NCBI RefSeq assembly: GCF_001425405.1
Contig: NZ_LMQP01000002.1
Location: 357-64,356 of the forward strand
Length of the DNA: 64,000 bases
Origin: Sphingomonas sp. Leaf412
GTDB lineage: Bacteria > Pseudomonadota > Alphaproteobacteria > Sphingomonadales > Sphingomonadaceae
Direction: 5' to 3'
The notes under the pieces are model-generated. The model did not search any database. It was given only the letters and a program-made list of their open reading frames with translations, and was not told the DNA's origin. Below, in pieces: positions 8,825 through 17,997 of this stretch. The translations under genes were made by a program, and so were the position numbers. Positions within the stretch are counted from its first letter, which is position 1; each line of letters begins with the position of its first letter.

Positions 8825-9226
8825 TCATCCGATCCACGCATTCTCGATATGGCGGATCACCGCACGCCGCGCAGGACCGGGCGCGAACAGGATCACGTCG
8901 ACGCGGATATCCTCTCCCGCGGTGGCGTAGCGCGGCATCAGCGCCTCCGCCGCGGCGGCGACGCGGGCGAGGCGGCGTTCGTCGATCGCGAGGTCGAGGT
9001 CGGCGGCGGTGCGGCGGGTCTTCACCTCCACGAAGGCGATCAGGCCGGGGCGGCGCGCGATCAGGTCGACCTCTCCCGCCTTCGTCCGCACGCGCCGGTC
9101 CAGGATGGTCCAGCCCTTCAGCCGCAGCCACCAGGCCGCCATCCGTTCCCCGCGGCGTCCCGCGGCCTCCGCGATCCGGCGGTCGCGGACGGGGCGCCGG
9201 TCGCTGGCGGGGTGGGGCGATCGCAT
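8825..9226 (-). CDS. yraN: UPF0102/YraN-family endonuclease-like protein
   Basis: The 133-residue protein has the YraN core: RRGERMAAWWLRLKGWTILDRRVRTKAGEVDLIARR, then IAFVEVKTRR. The E-V-D and E-V-K residues are the PD-(D/E)xK nuclease-like motif. The cellular role is unknown. In enterobacteria yraN lies with rsmI (yraL) and lpoA (yraM), and the same three families are neighbours here, with a TonB-like gene inserted. The ATG at 9226 was chosen because it precedes the conserved AAxRRGxRxE segment. Confidence 0.88.
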   Translation of the reverse strand: MRSPHPASDRRPVRDRRIAEAAGRRGERMAAWWLRLKGWTILDRRVRTKAGEVDLIARRPGLIAFVEVKTRRTAADLDLAIDERRLARVAAAAEALMPRYATAGEDIRVDVILFAPGPARRAVIRHIENAWIG

Positions 9227-9334
9227 CGCGCGACGATGCGGCCGGCGAGGGTGCGGCGCAAGACGGTGCGGCCTGTTCGCGGCGCCGCCGTCGTGGCAGG
9301 GCGGCCCCGCCCCCCAGGTCCGGAAGAATCGCGC

Positions 9335-10120
9335 GTGTCCCATTCCCCGTTCGAATTCCTGCGTCGCGGGTCCGCGCGTTTCCGCGAGCGGCTGGGGCGC
9401 CGCGCGGTGGGCGTGGGCGCGACGTTGCTGGCCGAACTGCTGCTGATCCTGCTGCTGCTGACCCTGTCGCCCGACATCAAGGGACCGGAGAAGGACGGGC
9501 GCACGACGACCTTCAGCATGGAGCCCGATCGCGAATCGGCGCCGGTCGAGCCGGAGGAAGCGCCGGTCGAGCCGCAAGAACGCGCGCCGGTCGAGCGGGA
9601 GATCGCGCGGACGCCGGAGCCCGTCCCCGATCCGGCGCCGGTGTCGGTGCCGGTCGCCACCGCCCCGCCGCCGCCCGTCGTGCCGATGCCGCGCCAGCAG
9701 ACGACGCCCGTCGCGCCCGCGCCGCCGTCGTACCGCCCGGCCGCGGACGCCCCGGCGCGCGCGGTGGCGGGGCCGCCCAACCGCGGCGGCGGTCCGCCCG
9801 ATACCGCGCGCGTCGAGGGCAGCGGGCCGAACGGCGAGCCGCTGTACGCCGCGGCGTGGTATCGCGAACCCTATCCGGAGGAGTTGCGCGGCTATCTGTC
9901 CACCTCGCGCGGGCCGGGCTGGGGACTGATCGCCTGTCGCACCGTGCGCGACTACCGCGTGGAGGATTGCGTGATCGTCGGCGAATCGCCGCCGGGATCG
10001 AACATCGCGCGATCGGTGCTGGCGGCGGCGTGGCAGTTCCGCGTCCGCCCGCCGCGGATCGGCGGGGAGGTGCAGGTCGGGGCGTGGGTGCGGATCCGAA
10101 TCGATTATCAGCAGCGGTAG
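9335..10120 (+). CDS. TonB-like periplasmic-spanning protein
   Basis: The 261-residue protein has one N-terminal membrane helix (VGATLLAELLLILLLLTLS, about residues 26-44). A long Pro/Glu/Val-rich spacer follows (EPEEAPVEPQERAPVE, then many PVP and PPPP runs). The C-terminal domain (ACRTVRDYRVEDCVIVGESPPGSNIARSVL, WQFRVRPPRIGG) resembles TonB_C. This architecture fits an energy transducer or a cell-envelope protein with a periplasm-spanning linker. The start is GTG at 9335, with GGAAGAA upstream. An in-frame ATG at 9234 would add a basic leader and is less likely. No ExbB/ExbD genes are nearby. Confidence 0.7.
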   Translation: MSHSPFEFLRRGSARFRERLGRRAVGVGATLLAELLLILLLLTLSPDIKGPEKDGRTTTFSMEPDRESAPVEPEEAPVEPQERAPVEREIARTPEPVPDPAPVSVPVATAPPPPVVPMPRQQTTPVAPAPPSYRPAADAPARAVAGPPNRGGGPPDTARVEGSGPNGEPLYAAAWYREPYPEELRGYLSTSRGPGWGLIACRTVRDYRVEDCVIVGESPPGSNIARSVLAAAWQFRVRPPRIGGEVQVGAWVRIRIDYQQR

Positions 10121-10145
10121 GATGCAGGCGCGATCGCGGGCGGCG

Positions 10146-11000
10146 TCACTCCCCCTTCATCGCCAGCGCGCGCGCATACAGGTCGCGGCGGTCTAGGCCG
10201 AGGCGTTTGGCGACCTCGCCCGCCGCCTTCGACGCGGGCAGCCGCTCCAGCGCCTCCGTCAGGGCCGCGTCGGCGTCGTTCAGGCTGGCGGGGGCGGGGG
10301 GATCGGGGGGCGCGACGACGACGACGATCTCGCCCTTCGGCCCCGCATCGGCGTAGCGATCCGCCAGCGCGGACAATGTGCCGGTCACCGCCTCCTCGAA
10401 CCGTTTCGTGATCTCGCGCGTCACCGCCGCCTCGCGGTCGCCCAGCCCCTTCGCCAGCGCGGCGAGGCAGGCGCCGAGGCGCGGGCCGCTTTCGTACAGG
10501 ACCAGGGTCGCGCGGATCGCGGCGACCTCCGCGATGGCGTCGGCGCGCGCCTTCTCCTTCGGGGGCAAAAAACCCAGGAACAGGAAGCGGTCGGTCGGCA
10601 GGCCCGCCAGCGTCAGCGCCGCGACCGCCGCGCACGGGCCGGGGACGGTGACGACGAGATGCCCGGCGGCGCGCGCCTCGCGCACCAGCTTGAACCCCGG
10701 ATCGGAGATCAGCGGCGTGCCCGCGTCGGAAACCAGCGCCACGACCTCGTGCCCCATGCGCGCGATCAGCGCGGGGCGGGCGTGTTCGGCATTGTGGTCG
10801 TGATAGGGGGTCATCGGGCGCTTCACGCCGATGTGGCGGAGCAGCCCGGCGGTGACGCGCGTGTCCTCCGCCGCGATCACGTCCGCGCGCGACAGGATGT
10901 CGGCGGCGCGCGCCGACAGGTCGCCGAGATTGCCGATGGGGGTGGCGACGATGTAGAGGCCGGCGGGCAAAGAGTTTTCAGCGTTCACGGGAGATGTCAT
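10146..11000 (-). CDS. rsmI: 16S rRNA (cytidine-1402-2'-O)-methyltransferase RsmI
   Basis: RsmI methylates the ribose of C1402 in the decoding centre of 16S rRNA. The 284-residue protein shows the tetrapyrrole-methylase fold: LYIVATPIGNLGDLSARA, IAAEDTRVTAGLL, ALVSDAGTPLISDPGF and VTVPGPCAAVAALTLAGLPTD. The C-terminal helix-turn-helix-like region (LPASKAAGEVAKRLGLDRRDLY) is typical. Its ATG at 11000 overlaps, on the other strand, an ATG of the divergent lpoA-like frame. A short core promoter must therefore lie inside coding sequence or just downstream of the start. Confidence 0.95.
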   Translation of the reverse strand: MTSPVNAENSLPAGLYIVATPIGNLGDLSARAADILSRADVIAAEDTRVTAGLLRHIGVKRPMTPYHDHNAEHARPALIARMGHEVVALVSDAGTPLISDPGFKLVREARAAGHLVVTVPGPCAAVAALTLAGLPTDRFLFLGFLPPKEKARADAIAEVAAIRATLVLYESGPRLGACLAALAKGLGDREAAVTREITKRFEEAVTGTLSALADRYADAGPKGEIVVVVAPPDPPAPASLNDADAALTEALERLPASKAAGEVAKRLGLDRRDLYARALAMKGE

Positions 11001-11037
11001 GGCAGAGGCGGAGGCGACCCGGCAACACGGGAGCACG

Positions 11038-12213
11038 ATGGGGGGCGGCATGATGGCACGGGTGCTGACGCTGGCGGGGGCGCTGCTGCTGGGTGCGTGC
11101 TCCACGGTCGTGCCGCGCGCCCCGGTCCCCGCGCCGGAAGCGGCACCGGCCGTCACGACCCCGCGCGTCGACGACGATGCGGTGGCGCAGGGCCTGCCGC
11201 AGGACGTGGCGCGCAACCGCGTCGCGTTGCTGGTGCCGATGACGGGCACGAACGCGGGCGTCGGGCGCAGCCTGGCCAATGCCACGCAGCTGGCGCTGCT
11301 CGACACGCGCAACCAGCAGGTGCGGATCACGACGTACGACACCGCCATGGGCGCCGCGGTGGCGGCGCGGCGCGCGATCGCGGACGGCGCGCAGCTGATC
11401 CTGGGGCCGTTGCTGGCGGAGGACGTGCGCGCGGTCGCGCCGATCGCGCGCGCGGCGAAGGTGCCGGTGCTGGCCTATTCCAACGACGCGGGCGTGGCGG
11501 GGAACGGCACGTACCTGCTCGGCTACTCCCCGCAGCAGGCGATCGAGCGCGTCGTGAACTATGCGCAGACGCGGGGCATATCGACGTTCGGGGGCCTGGT
11601 CCCCAACGCCTTGTACGGTACGCGCGCATCGACCGCGTTCCTGCGCGCGGTGGAGCAGGCGGGCGGGCGCGTCGTCTCGCTCCAGACGTACGACCGCGGC
11701 GCGAGCGACATCACGGGCGCGGTGGCGCGGATGGCCAAGGACGCGCCCTATGGCGCGGTGCTGGTCGCGGACGGCGGCGCGGCGGCGGCGACCGCGGCCC
11801 CGCTGCTGCGGCGGGCGAGCCCGTCGGTGCAATTGCTGGGGACCGAATTCTGGAACACCGAAAACGGCATCGCGGCGCGGCCCGCCTTGTCGGGGGCGTG
11901 GTTCGCGAGCGTATCCGATTCGCTGTATCGCCAATATGCCGCCAAATATCGCGCGCGGTTCGGGGCGGCGCCGTATCGATTGTCCAGCCTCGGCTATGAT
12001 TCGGTCCTGCTGGTCGTGCGCGTCGCGCGCGACTGGCGCGTCGGCAGCACGTTCCCGGAGGCGCGGTTGCGCGACGGGGACGGCTTCGCGGGCGTCGACG
12101 GGCCGTTCCGCTTCGGCCGCGACGGCGTCGCGGAACGCGCGCTGGAGGTGCAGGAGATCCGCGGCGGGCAGACCGTGACGGTGTCGCCGGCGCCGAGCGG
12201 GTTCGGGAACTAG
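11038..12213 (+). CDS. LpoA-like lipoprotein (penicillin-binding protein activator)
   Basis: This is a 391-residue lipoprotein with lipobox LLGAC (Cys near residue 21). It has a periplasmic binding-protein type I fold similar to the C-terminal half of LpoA: NRVALLVPMTGTNAGVGRSLANATQLAL, LILGPLLAEDVRAVAPIARA and PVLAYSNDAGVAGNGTYLLG. LpoA stimulates PBP1A from the outer membrane in enterobacteria. Divergence from rsmI and proximity to yraN match that synteny. It lacks the long N-terminal TPR region of E. coli LpoA. I chose ATG 11038 (GGGAG four bases upstream); 10999, 11050 and 11053 are alternatives. Its stop overlaps the convergent hemW stop. Confidence 0.8.
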   Translation: MGGGMMARVLTLAGALLLGACSTVVPRAPVPAPEAAPAVTTPRVDDDAVAQGLPQDVARNRVALLVPMTGTNAGVGRSLANATQLALLDTRNQQVRITTYDTAMGAAVAARRAIADGAQLILGPLLAEDVRAVAPIARAAKVPVLAYSNDAGVAGNGTYLLGYSPQQAIERVVNYAQTRGISTFGGLVPNALYGTRASTAFLRAVEQAGGRVVSLQTYDRGASDITGAVARMAKDAPYGAVLVADGGAAAATAAPLLRRASPSVQLLGTEFWNTENGIAARPALSGAWFASVSDSLYRQYAAKYRARFGAAPYRLSSLGYDSVLLVVRVARDWRVGSTFPEARLRDGDGFAGVDGPFRFGRDGVAERALEVQEIRGGQTVTVSPAPSGFGN

Positions 12214-13388
12214 GCGGCCACCGCCTCGGCGCGGACGACCTTCGGCAGGATCGCGTCGAGGAGGAGCATGCCCGCCTCGCTGACCGTGAGGCGATCGCCG
12301 TCGCGGGCGATGAGCGCGGGCAGCGCGGCCACCGCGGCCTCGTCGATCAGGGCGGGGATCGGCAGGCCGGTCAGGCGCGCGATGCGGGCGAGGTCGACCC
12401 CTTCGGACAGGCGCAGGCCCATCAGCAGCGCCTCGGTCGCGCGCTCCTCCGGCGGGAGGGCGTCCTCCCGCTCCAGCCCGTGCGCGTTGCGCTGCACGGC
12501 GGCGATCCAGTTCTCCGGCTTGCGATGCCGCACCGTGGCCATGCCGCCGCGGCGGCCGTGCGCGCCGGGGCCGATCCCGGCGTAGTCGGTGTAGCGCCAA
12601 TAGGCGAGGTTGTGGCGGCTCTGCGCGCCCGCGCGCGCGTGGTTGGAGATTTCGTAGGCGGGGAGGCCCGCGGCGGCGGTGAGGCGGCGCGTGGCTTCGA
12701 ACAGGTCGGCGCCGTGATCGGGGTCGGGGATCGCCATGCGTCCCGCCGCGACCTCGGTGGCGAAGCGCGTGCCGGGCTCGATCGTCAGCTGGTAAAGCGA
12801 CAGATGCTCGGTACCGAACGACAGCGCGCGCGTCAGCTCGGCTTCCCAGGCGGCGACCGACTGGCCGGGGCGGGCGTAGATCAGGTCGAAGCCGACGCGC
12901 GCGAAGGCGCGTTGCGCGGTGTCGAGCGCGGCCAGCCCCTCGCCCACGTCATGCGCGCGGCCGAGGAAATGGAGCGCCGCGTCGTCCAGCGCCTGTAGCC
13001 CGAGCGAGACGCGGTTGACGCCCGCGGCGGCGATGTCGGCGAAGCGCGCCGCCTCGACCGAGGAGGGGTTGGCCTCCAGCGTGACCTCGAGATCGGCGAC
13101 CGGGGACCAGGCGCGCATGGCGGCGGCGATGATCGCGGCGACGGTTTCGGCGGGCATCAGCGACGGGGTGCCGCCGCCGAAGAAGATCGATCCCAGCCGG
13201 CGGCCGGGGAGCAGCGCCGCCTCATGCGCCAGGTCGGCGAGCAGGGCGTCGCGCCACGCCTGCTGGTCCACCGAGGCGCGGACGTGGCTGTTGAAGTCGC
13301 AATACGGGCATTTCGACACGCAGAACGGCCAGTGGACGTACAGTGCCAGCGGGGGCAGCGCGAGCGGGGGGGGATTGTCGAGGTCCAT
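12210..13388 (-). CDS. hemW: Radical SAM haem chaperone HemW
   Basis: The 392-residue protein has the radical SAM cluster motif CVSKCPYCDFNSH near residues 22-34 and GGGTPSLM for SAM binding. It also has the HemW pattern (VSLGLQALDDAALHFLGRAHD, YQLTIEPGTRF, YEISNHARAGAQSRHNLAYWRY). HemW was long annotated as oxygen-independent coproporphyrinogen oxidase but acts as a haem-delivery protein. The four-cysteine pattern of true HemN is not needed here. The stop codons of hemW and the lpoA-like gene overlap in a CTAG palindrome. The start overlaps the divergent CAP gene start. Confidence 0.93.
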   Translation of the reverse strand: MDLDNPPPLALPPLALYVHWPFCVSKCPYCDFNSHVRASVDQQAWRDALLADLAHEAALLPGRRLGSIFFGGGTPSLMPAETVAAIIAAAMRAWSPVADLEVTLEANPSSVEAARFADIAAAGVNRVSLGLQALDDAALHFLGRAHDVGEGLAALDTAQRAFARVGFDLIYARPGQSVAAWEAELTRALSFGTEHLSLYQLTIEPGTRFATEVAAGRMAIPDPDHGADLFEATRRLTAAAGLPAYEISNHARAGAQSRHNLAYWRYTDYAGIGPGAHGRRGGMATVRHRKPENWIAAVQRNAHGLEREDALPPEERATEALLMGLRLSEGVDLARIARLTGLPIPALIDEAAVAALPALIARDGDRLTVSEAGMLLLDAILPKVVRAEAVAA

Positions 13389-13965
13389 GGCGGCGCGGCA
13401 TATGGCAGCGATGCGCGCCCGATGCCATGTCGCCGTCCTGTCGATCCTCCTGTCCGGTGCCGCGGGGGCGCAGGAGCGCGTGGTGGAGCGGGCGCCGGTC
13501 GGCCCGCGACCGGCGCGCGGGACCGCGCCACTGCGCGCGGCGATGATCGCGGGGCACGACCGCGCGCGCGACGCGGTGGGCGTGCCGCGGCTGCGCTGGG
13601 ACCCCGCGCTGGCGGCGGCGGCGCAGGATTACGCGCAGGAACTGGCGCGCACGGGACGGTTCCAGCATTCGGTGCGGCCGCTGGGCGCGGCGCGGCAGGG
13701 GGAGAATCTGTTCACCGGCACGCGCGGCGATTATTCCTATGCGGAGGTCGTCGGCCTGTGGCTGGCGGAGCGGCGCGATTTCGTGAACCGGCCCGCGCCG
13801 GGGTTCAGCCGGACGGGGCGCGCGGGCGACGTGACGCATTATGCGCAGATCGTCTGGCGCGCGACGACCGCATTCGGATGCGCGGCGGCGAGCAATGCGC
13901 GGGATGACTATGTCGTCTGCCGCTACGCGCCGACGGGAAATGTCGCGGGCGAGCGGGCGTATTGA
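13387..13965 (+). CDS. Secreted CAP-domain (SCP/PR1-like) protein
   Basis: The 192-residue protein has a signal peptide (VAVLSILLSGAAGAQ) followed by a CAP domain: LRAAMIAGHDRARDAVGVPRLRWDPALAAAAQDYAQEL, then FQHSVRP, GENLF, TGRAGDVTHYAQIVWRATTAFGCAAA and VVCRYAPTGN. The histidine and glutamate positions typical of the CAP cavity are present. Bacterial CAP proteins are poorly characterised exported proteins. The ATG at 13387 has GAGG just upstream but overlaps the hemW start; in-frame ATGs at 13402 and 13411 would still leave an intact signal peptide. Confidence 0.85.
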   Translation: MAARHMAAMRARCHVAVLSILLSGAAGAQERVVERAPVGPRPARGTAPLRAAMIAGHDRARDAVGVPRLRWDPALAAAAQDYAQELARTGRFQHSVRPLGAARQGENLFTGTRGDYSYAEVVGLWLAERRDFVNRPAPGFSRTGRAGDVTHYAQIVWRATTAFGCAAASNARDDYVVCRYAPTGNVAGERAY

Positions 13966-13975
13966 GCGTGGCGAT

Positions 13976-14028
13976 GTGTCCCCGCGAAGGCGGGGACCCA
14001 GTCTGGGCTCCCGCCTTCGCGGGAGCAC
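13976..14028. repeat. REP-like palindrome, family C
   Basis: CCCCGCGAAGGCGGGGA and TCCCGCCTTCGCGGGAG flank CCCAGTCTGGGC, giving three nested or side-by-side hairpins in 53 bp. It lies between the convergent CAP and rdgB genes and could act as a transcription stop. Copies of the same unit are at 35371-35420 and 60064-60113. Confidence 0.85.
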
Positions 14029-14037
14029 ATCATGTTT

Positions 14038-14664
14038 TCAGAACACCGCCGCGACCATCTGGCGGAAGGCGTCGCCGCGGTGGCTGATGTCGTTCTTGGC
14101 CGGTTCGTCCATCTCGCCGAACGTCGCGTCGTGGCCGATCGGCTGGAACACCGGGTCGTAGCCGTGACCCTTGTCGCCGCGGGGCGGCCAGACGAGCGTG
14201 CCGTCGACGCGGCCCTCGAACCATTCGACGTGGCCGTCGGGCCATGCCAGCGCCAGCGCGCAGACGAAATGCGCGTCGCGCGGCGCGTCGGGCGTTTCGC
14301 GCAGCTTGTCCTCGACCAGCCGCATCGCCGCGCCGAAATCCTTGTTCTCCCCGCCCCAGCGGGCGGAGAAGATGCCGGGATCGCCGCCCAGCGCGTCGAC
14401 GCACAGCCCGCTGTCGTCCGCCAGCGCGGGCAGGCCCGACAGGTCGGCGGCCGCGCGCGCCTTCAGTTCGGCGTTCATGACGAAGGTGGTGCCGGTTTCC
14501 TCCGGTTCGGGCAGGTCCAGCGCCTTCGCCGATACGACGTCGAGGCCACGGCCCTCCAGCAGCGCCGCGATCTCGCGCACCTTCCCCGCATTGTGGCTGG
14601 CGATGACCAGCTTTCCGGGCTTCAGCTTCCGGATCGCCTGCGGTTCCGCACCTTCCCCGCTCAT
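14038..14664 (-). CDS. rdgB: XTP/dITP pyrophosphatase (RdgB/HAM1)
   Basis: This enzyme removes non-canonical purine nucleotides (dITP, XTP) from the pool. The 208-residue protein has [59 protein letters not shown] and [20 protein letters not shown], all family hallmarks including the nucleotide-binding SHNAGK and DDSG. It overlaps the end of rph by 4 bp (ATGA), so the two are translationally coupled. This rph-rdgB pair next to hrcA and hemW is common in alphaproteobacteria. Confidence 0.96.
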   Translation of the reverse strand: MSGEGAEPQAIRKLKPGKLVIASHNAGKVREIAALLEGRGLDVVSAKALDLPEPEETGTTFVMNAELKARAAADLSGLPALADDSGLCVDALGGDPGIFSARWGGENKDFGAAMRLVEDKLRETPDAPRDAHFVCALALAWPDGHVEWFEGRVDGTLVWPPRGDKGHGYDPVFQPIGHDATFGEMDEPAKNDISHRGDAFRQMVAAVF

Positions 14665-15374
14665 GCGACGGCGCGTCCCTGTGCGGCGAAGATCTCGGCA
14701 CAGCCGATACGCGCGAGACGCAGCAGGCGGAGCAACGCTTCCTCGTCATAGGTGGCGTGTTCGGCGGTAGCCTGCGCCTCCGCGATATGGCCGTTTTCGA
14801 GCAGGACGAAATTGGCGTCGGCGTCGGCGGCCGAATCCTCCGGGTAATCGAGGTCGAGGACGGGATTGCCCTGATAGATGCCGCACGAGACCGCCGCGAC
14901 CTTCTGCCTGATCGGATCCGCCGACAGCTTCCCGCTCTGCAACAGGCCGTCGATCGCGAGGCGAAGCGCGACCCAGGCGCCCGAGATCGCGGCGGTGCGC
15001 GTGCCGCCGTCGGCCTGGATCACGTCGCAGTCCAGGACGATCTGGCGCTCGCCCAGCAGCGCCATGTCGGTGACGGAGCGCAGCGAGCGCCCGATCAGCC
15101 GCTGGATCTCCTGCGTCCGGCCCGATTGCTTGCCCTTCGCCGCCTCGCGATTGCCGCGGGTGTGGGTGGCGCGGGGGAGCATGCCGTATTCGGCGGTGAC
15201 CCAGCCCTGTCCCTTGCCGCGCAGGAAGGGCGGCACGCGCTCCTCCACGCTGGCGGTGACCAAAACCTTGGTATCGCCGAAACCGATCAGCACCGATCCC
15301 TCCGCATGGCGGGTGAAGCGGGGTTCGATCGTGATCGCACGCATCTGATCGGGGGCGCGGCCGCTGGGGCGCAT
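14661..15374 (-). CDS. rph: Ribonuclease PH
   Basis: RNase PH is a phosphate-dependent 3'-5' exonuclease that trims tRNA precursors. The protein is 237 residues: [20 protein letters not shown] at the start, then [81 protein letters not shown]. Full length with all conserved arginines and the phosphate-binding GGTR. It is the first gene of the rph-rdgB unit and is divergent from the DUF6438 lipoprotein. Confidence 0.97.
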   Translation of the reverse strand: MRPSGRAPDQMRAITIEPRFTRHAEGSVLIGFGDTKVLVTASVEERVPPFLRGKGQGWVTAEYGMLPRATHTRGNREAAKGKQSGRTQEIQRLIGRSLRSVTDMALLGERQIVLDCDVIQADGGTRTAAISGAWVALRLAIDGLLQSGKLSADPIRQKVAAVSCGIYQGNPVLDLDYPEDSAADADANFVLLENGHIAEAQATAEHATYDEEALLRLLRLARIGCAEIFAAQGRAVA

Positions 15375-15444
15375 TCAACTCTCCTCAAGGTCGGATAGCG
15401 CAGGCGATAGCGGCGTTGTGCGACCGGCGAAAGGGAGAGTGACC

Positions 15445-15963
<519 letters not shown>

Positions 15964-15985
15964 GTAAGCCGGGGGGGAGGCATAC

Positions 15986-17032
15986 ATGCGAGGCATGGCC
16001 GCTTCCCCGCCGATCGCCGACCTGAACGACCGCGCGCGCGACATCTTCCGCCGCGTGGTCGACGGCTATATCGCCAGCGGGCAGCCGGTGGGATCGCGAA
16101 CGCTGGCGCAGGCGGGGCTGAACCTGTCGCCCGCGTCGATCCGCAACGTGCTGGCGCAGCTGGAGGTCATGGGGCTGCTCGCCGCGCCGCATACCAGCGC
16201 GGGGCGGATGCCGACCGACCGCGGCCTGCGCCTGTTCGTCGACGGGATGATGCAGGCGCTGGAGCCGAGCGCGGAGGAACGCGCGCGGATCGAGGCGGGG
16301 GCGGGCGGGCCGGTGGAGGAGGCGCTGGCGGCGACGACCGCGGCGCTGTCCGGCCTGTCGGCGTGCGCGGGGCTGGTGATGGTGCCCAAGCGCGAGGCGG
16401 TGCTGCGCTCGATCGCGTTCGTGCCGCTGTCTCCCGTGCAGGCGCTGGCGGTGCTGGTCGCGGCGGACGGGGGCGTCGAGAACCGCGTCGTCGACCTGCC
16501 CGAGGCGATTCAGCCCGGCGCGCTGGTCGAGGCGGGGAATTTCATGACCGCGACTTTGGGCGGCCTGACACTGGCGCAGGCGCGCGAGCGGCTGGAGCGC
16601 GAGCTGGCGGCGGGGCGCGCGACGCTGGACGGCGCGGCGCGCGCGCTGGTGGAGCGCGGGCTGGTGGTGTGGAGCGAGGACGGGGCGCGGCGCCCGGTGC
16701 TGATCGTGCGCGGGCAGGGGCGGTTGCTGGACGATGCCGACGCCGCGGATCTGGAACGGGTGCGCGACCTGCTGGACGACCTGGAGGGGAAGCAGGAGAT
16801 CGCCGCGCTGCTCGATTCGGCGCGCGCGGGCGATGCGACGCGGATCTTCATCGGCGCGGAGAACAATCTGTTCGCGCTGTCGGGATCGTCGGTGATCGCG
16901 CGGCCGTTCCGGGGCCTGGACGGGCGGGTCGTCGGCGTCGTGGGCGTGATCGGCCCGACGCGGTTGAACTACGCGCGCGTCGTGCCCATGGTTGATTTTA
17001 CCGCCGCGACGCTGGCCCGCCGGATCGGGTGA
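15986..17032 (+). CDS. hrcA: Heat-inducible transcription repressor HrcA
   Basis: HrcA represses chaperone genes by binding the CIRCE operator. The 348-residue protein has the N-terminal winged helix (LNDRARDIFRRVVDGYIASGQPVGSRTLAQ, LSPASIRNVLAQLEVMGLL, PHTSAGRMPTDRGLRLFVD) and the C-terminal GAF-like dimerisation domain (IFIGAENNLFALSGSSVIARPF, VGVVGVIGPTRLNYARVVPMV). No CIRCE inverted repeat is seen just upstream, so its targets (groESL or dnaK) are elsewhere. GGGGAGG precedes the ATG. It is the first gene of an hrcA-grpE unit. Confidence 0.97.
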   Translation: MRGMAASPPIADLNDRARDIFRRVVDGYIASGQPVGSRTLAQAGLNLSPASIRNVLAQLEVMGLLAAPHTSAGRMPTDRGLRLFVDGMMQALEPSAEERARIEAGAGGPVEEALAATTAALSGLSACAGLVMVPKREAVLRSIAFVPLSPVQALAVLVAADGGVENRVVDLPEAIQPGALVEAGNFMTATLGGLTLAQARERLERELAAGRATLDGAARALVERGLVVWSEDGARRPVLIVRGQGRLLDDADAADLERVRDLLDDLEGKQEIAALLDSARAGDATRIFIGAENNLFALSGSSVIARPFRGLDGRVVGVVGVIGPTRLNYARVVPMVDFTAATLARRIG

Positions 17033-17058
17033 GCGCGCGTACAACGAGCAGGAATGGA

Positions 17059-17607
17059 ATGATCGAGAACGAGAACGACGGCGCGGACCTGCGCGAGCAG
17101 ACCGCCGAGGCCGCGCCCGAAGTGGCCGAGCATGACGACACGCAGGCGCGCATCGCCGCGCTGGAGGAGCAGGTGGCGACCGCGCAGCAGGACGTCCTGT
17201 ACGCCCGTGCCGAGACGCAGAACGTGCGCCGCCGTGCGGAGAAGGACGCCGCCGATGCGCGCGCCTATGCCGCCACCGGATTCGCGCGCGACGTGCTGTC
17301 GGTCAGCGACAATCTGGAGCGCGCGCTGGCGTCGATCCCGGCGGAGTTGCGCGGGGACGAGAAGTTCAAGGGTCTCGTCACCGGGCTGGAGGCGACGGGG
17401 CGCGAGCTGGCGAACGTGTTCGCGCGCAACGGGCTGACGCGGATCGAGGCGATGGGTCAGCCGCTCGACCCCAACCGGCATCAGGCGATGATGGAGATGC
17501 CGAGCGACGCGACGCCGGGCACGATCGTGCAGGAGATGCAGTCGGGCTGGATGATAAAGGACCGGCTGCTGCGGCCCGCATTGGTGGCGGTGGCGAAGGC
17601 GGGGTGA
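17059..17607 (+). CDS. grpE: Nucleotide exchange factor GrpE
   Basis: GrpE releases ADP from DnaK. The 182-residue protein has an acidic N-terminus and a long coiled coil (ARIAALEEQVATAQQDVLYARAETQNVRRRAEKD). The C-terminal beta domain follows, with the family signature (DPNRHQAMMEMPSDATPGTIVQEMQSGWMIKDRLLRPALVAVAK). The ATG at 17059 has AGGAA six bases upstream; a GTG at 17029 overlapping the hrcA stop would add ten residues and is less likely. dnaK and dnaJ are not adjacent, as is usual in this group. Confidence 0.97.
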   Translation: MIENENDGADLREQTAEAAPEVAEHDDTQARIAALEEQVATAQQDVLYARAETQNVRRRAEKDAADARAYAATGFARDVLSVSDNLERALASIPAELRGDEKFKGLVTGLEATGRELANVFARNGLTRIEAMGQPLDPNRHQAMMEMPSDATPGTIVQEMQSGWMIKDRLLRPALVAVAKAG

Positions 17608-17617
17608 TTCGTCCTTC

Positions 17618-17987
17618 GTCATTGCGAGCGTAGCGAAGCAATCCAGTGCCGGCCGATCGATATTCGATGTGCCGGTGCAGGATGGTCGCGCGAAGACGCG
17701 ATGCCGGGAAGTAAAGAAAGAGATGGGTTCGCGCAGAGGCGCGGAGCACGCGGAGAGTAAAGTGTAACGGAGGGCAAAACTCCCTTCATCGAAGCGACGA
17801 TGTCGGGCCGCGGTCGGTGATCGGCCTTGCGAGCAGCCCGGCGCGCGATACCGCCGCGTCCTGCGCGCCTCTGCGCGAACCATCTCCTTCTTGTGTTTGC
17901 GTGAGCGTCGCACCCCGCCATCCGAACGTCGAACGGTCCTGAAGTTATGCGCGACGCCCTGGATTGCTTCGCTGCGCTCGCAATGAC
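17618..17987. repeat. Nested palindromic repeats (family B outside, modular family G inside)
   Basis: The outer halves (17618-17646 and 17959-17987) are inverted copies of GTCATTGCGAG...GCAATCCAG, the same unit as at 24892-24965. Between them lies a second composite. It has a left arm CGATGTGCCGGTGCAG (within about 17652-17680), a core 17726-17881 bounded by inverted GGTTCGCGCAGAGGCGCG, and a right arm CACCCCGCCATCCGAACGTC (17911-17930). The core interior contains CCCTTCATCGAAGC. The same modules recur at 55600-55840. No gene is supported in this 390-bp gap between grpE and the metallopeptidase. Confidence 0.85.
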
Positions 17988-17997
17988 GGCGCCCTAT

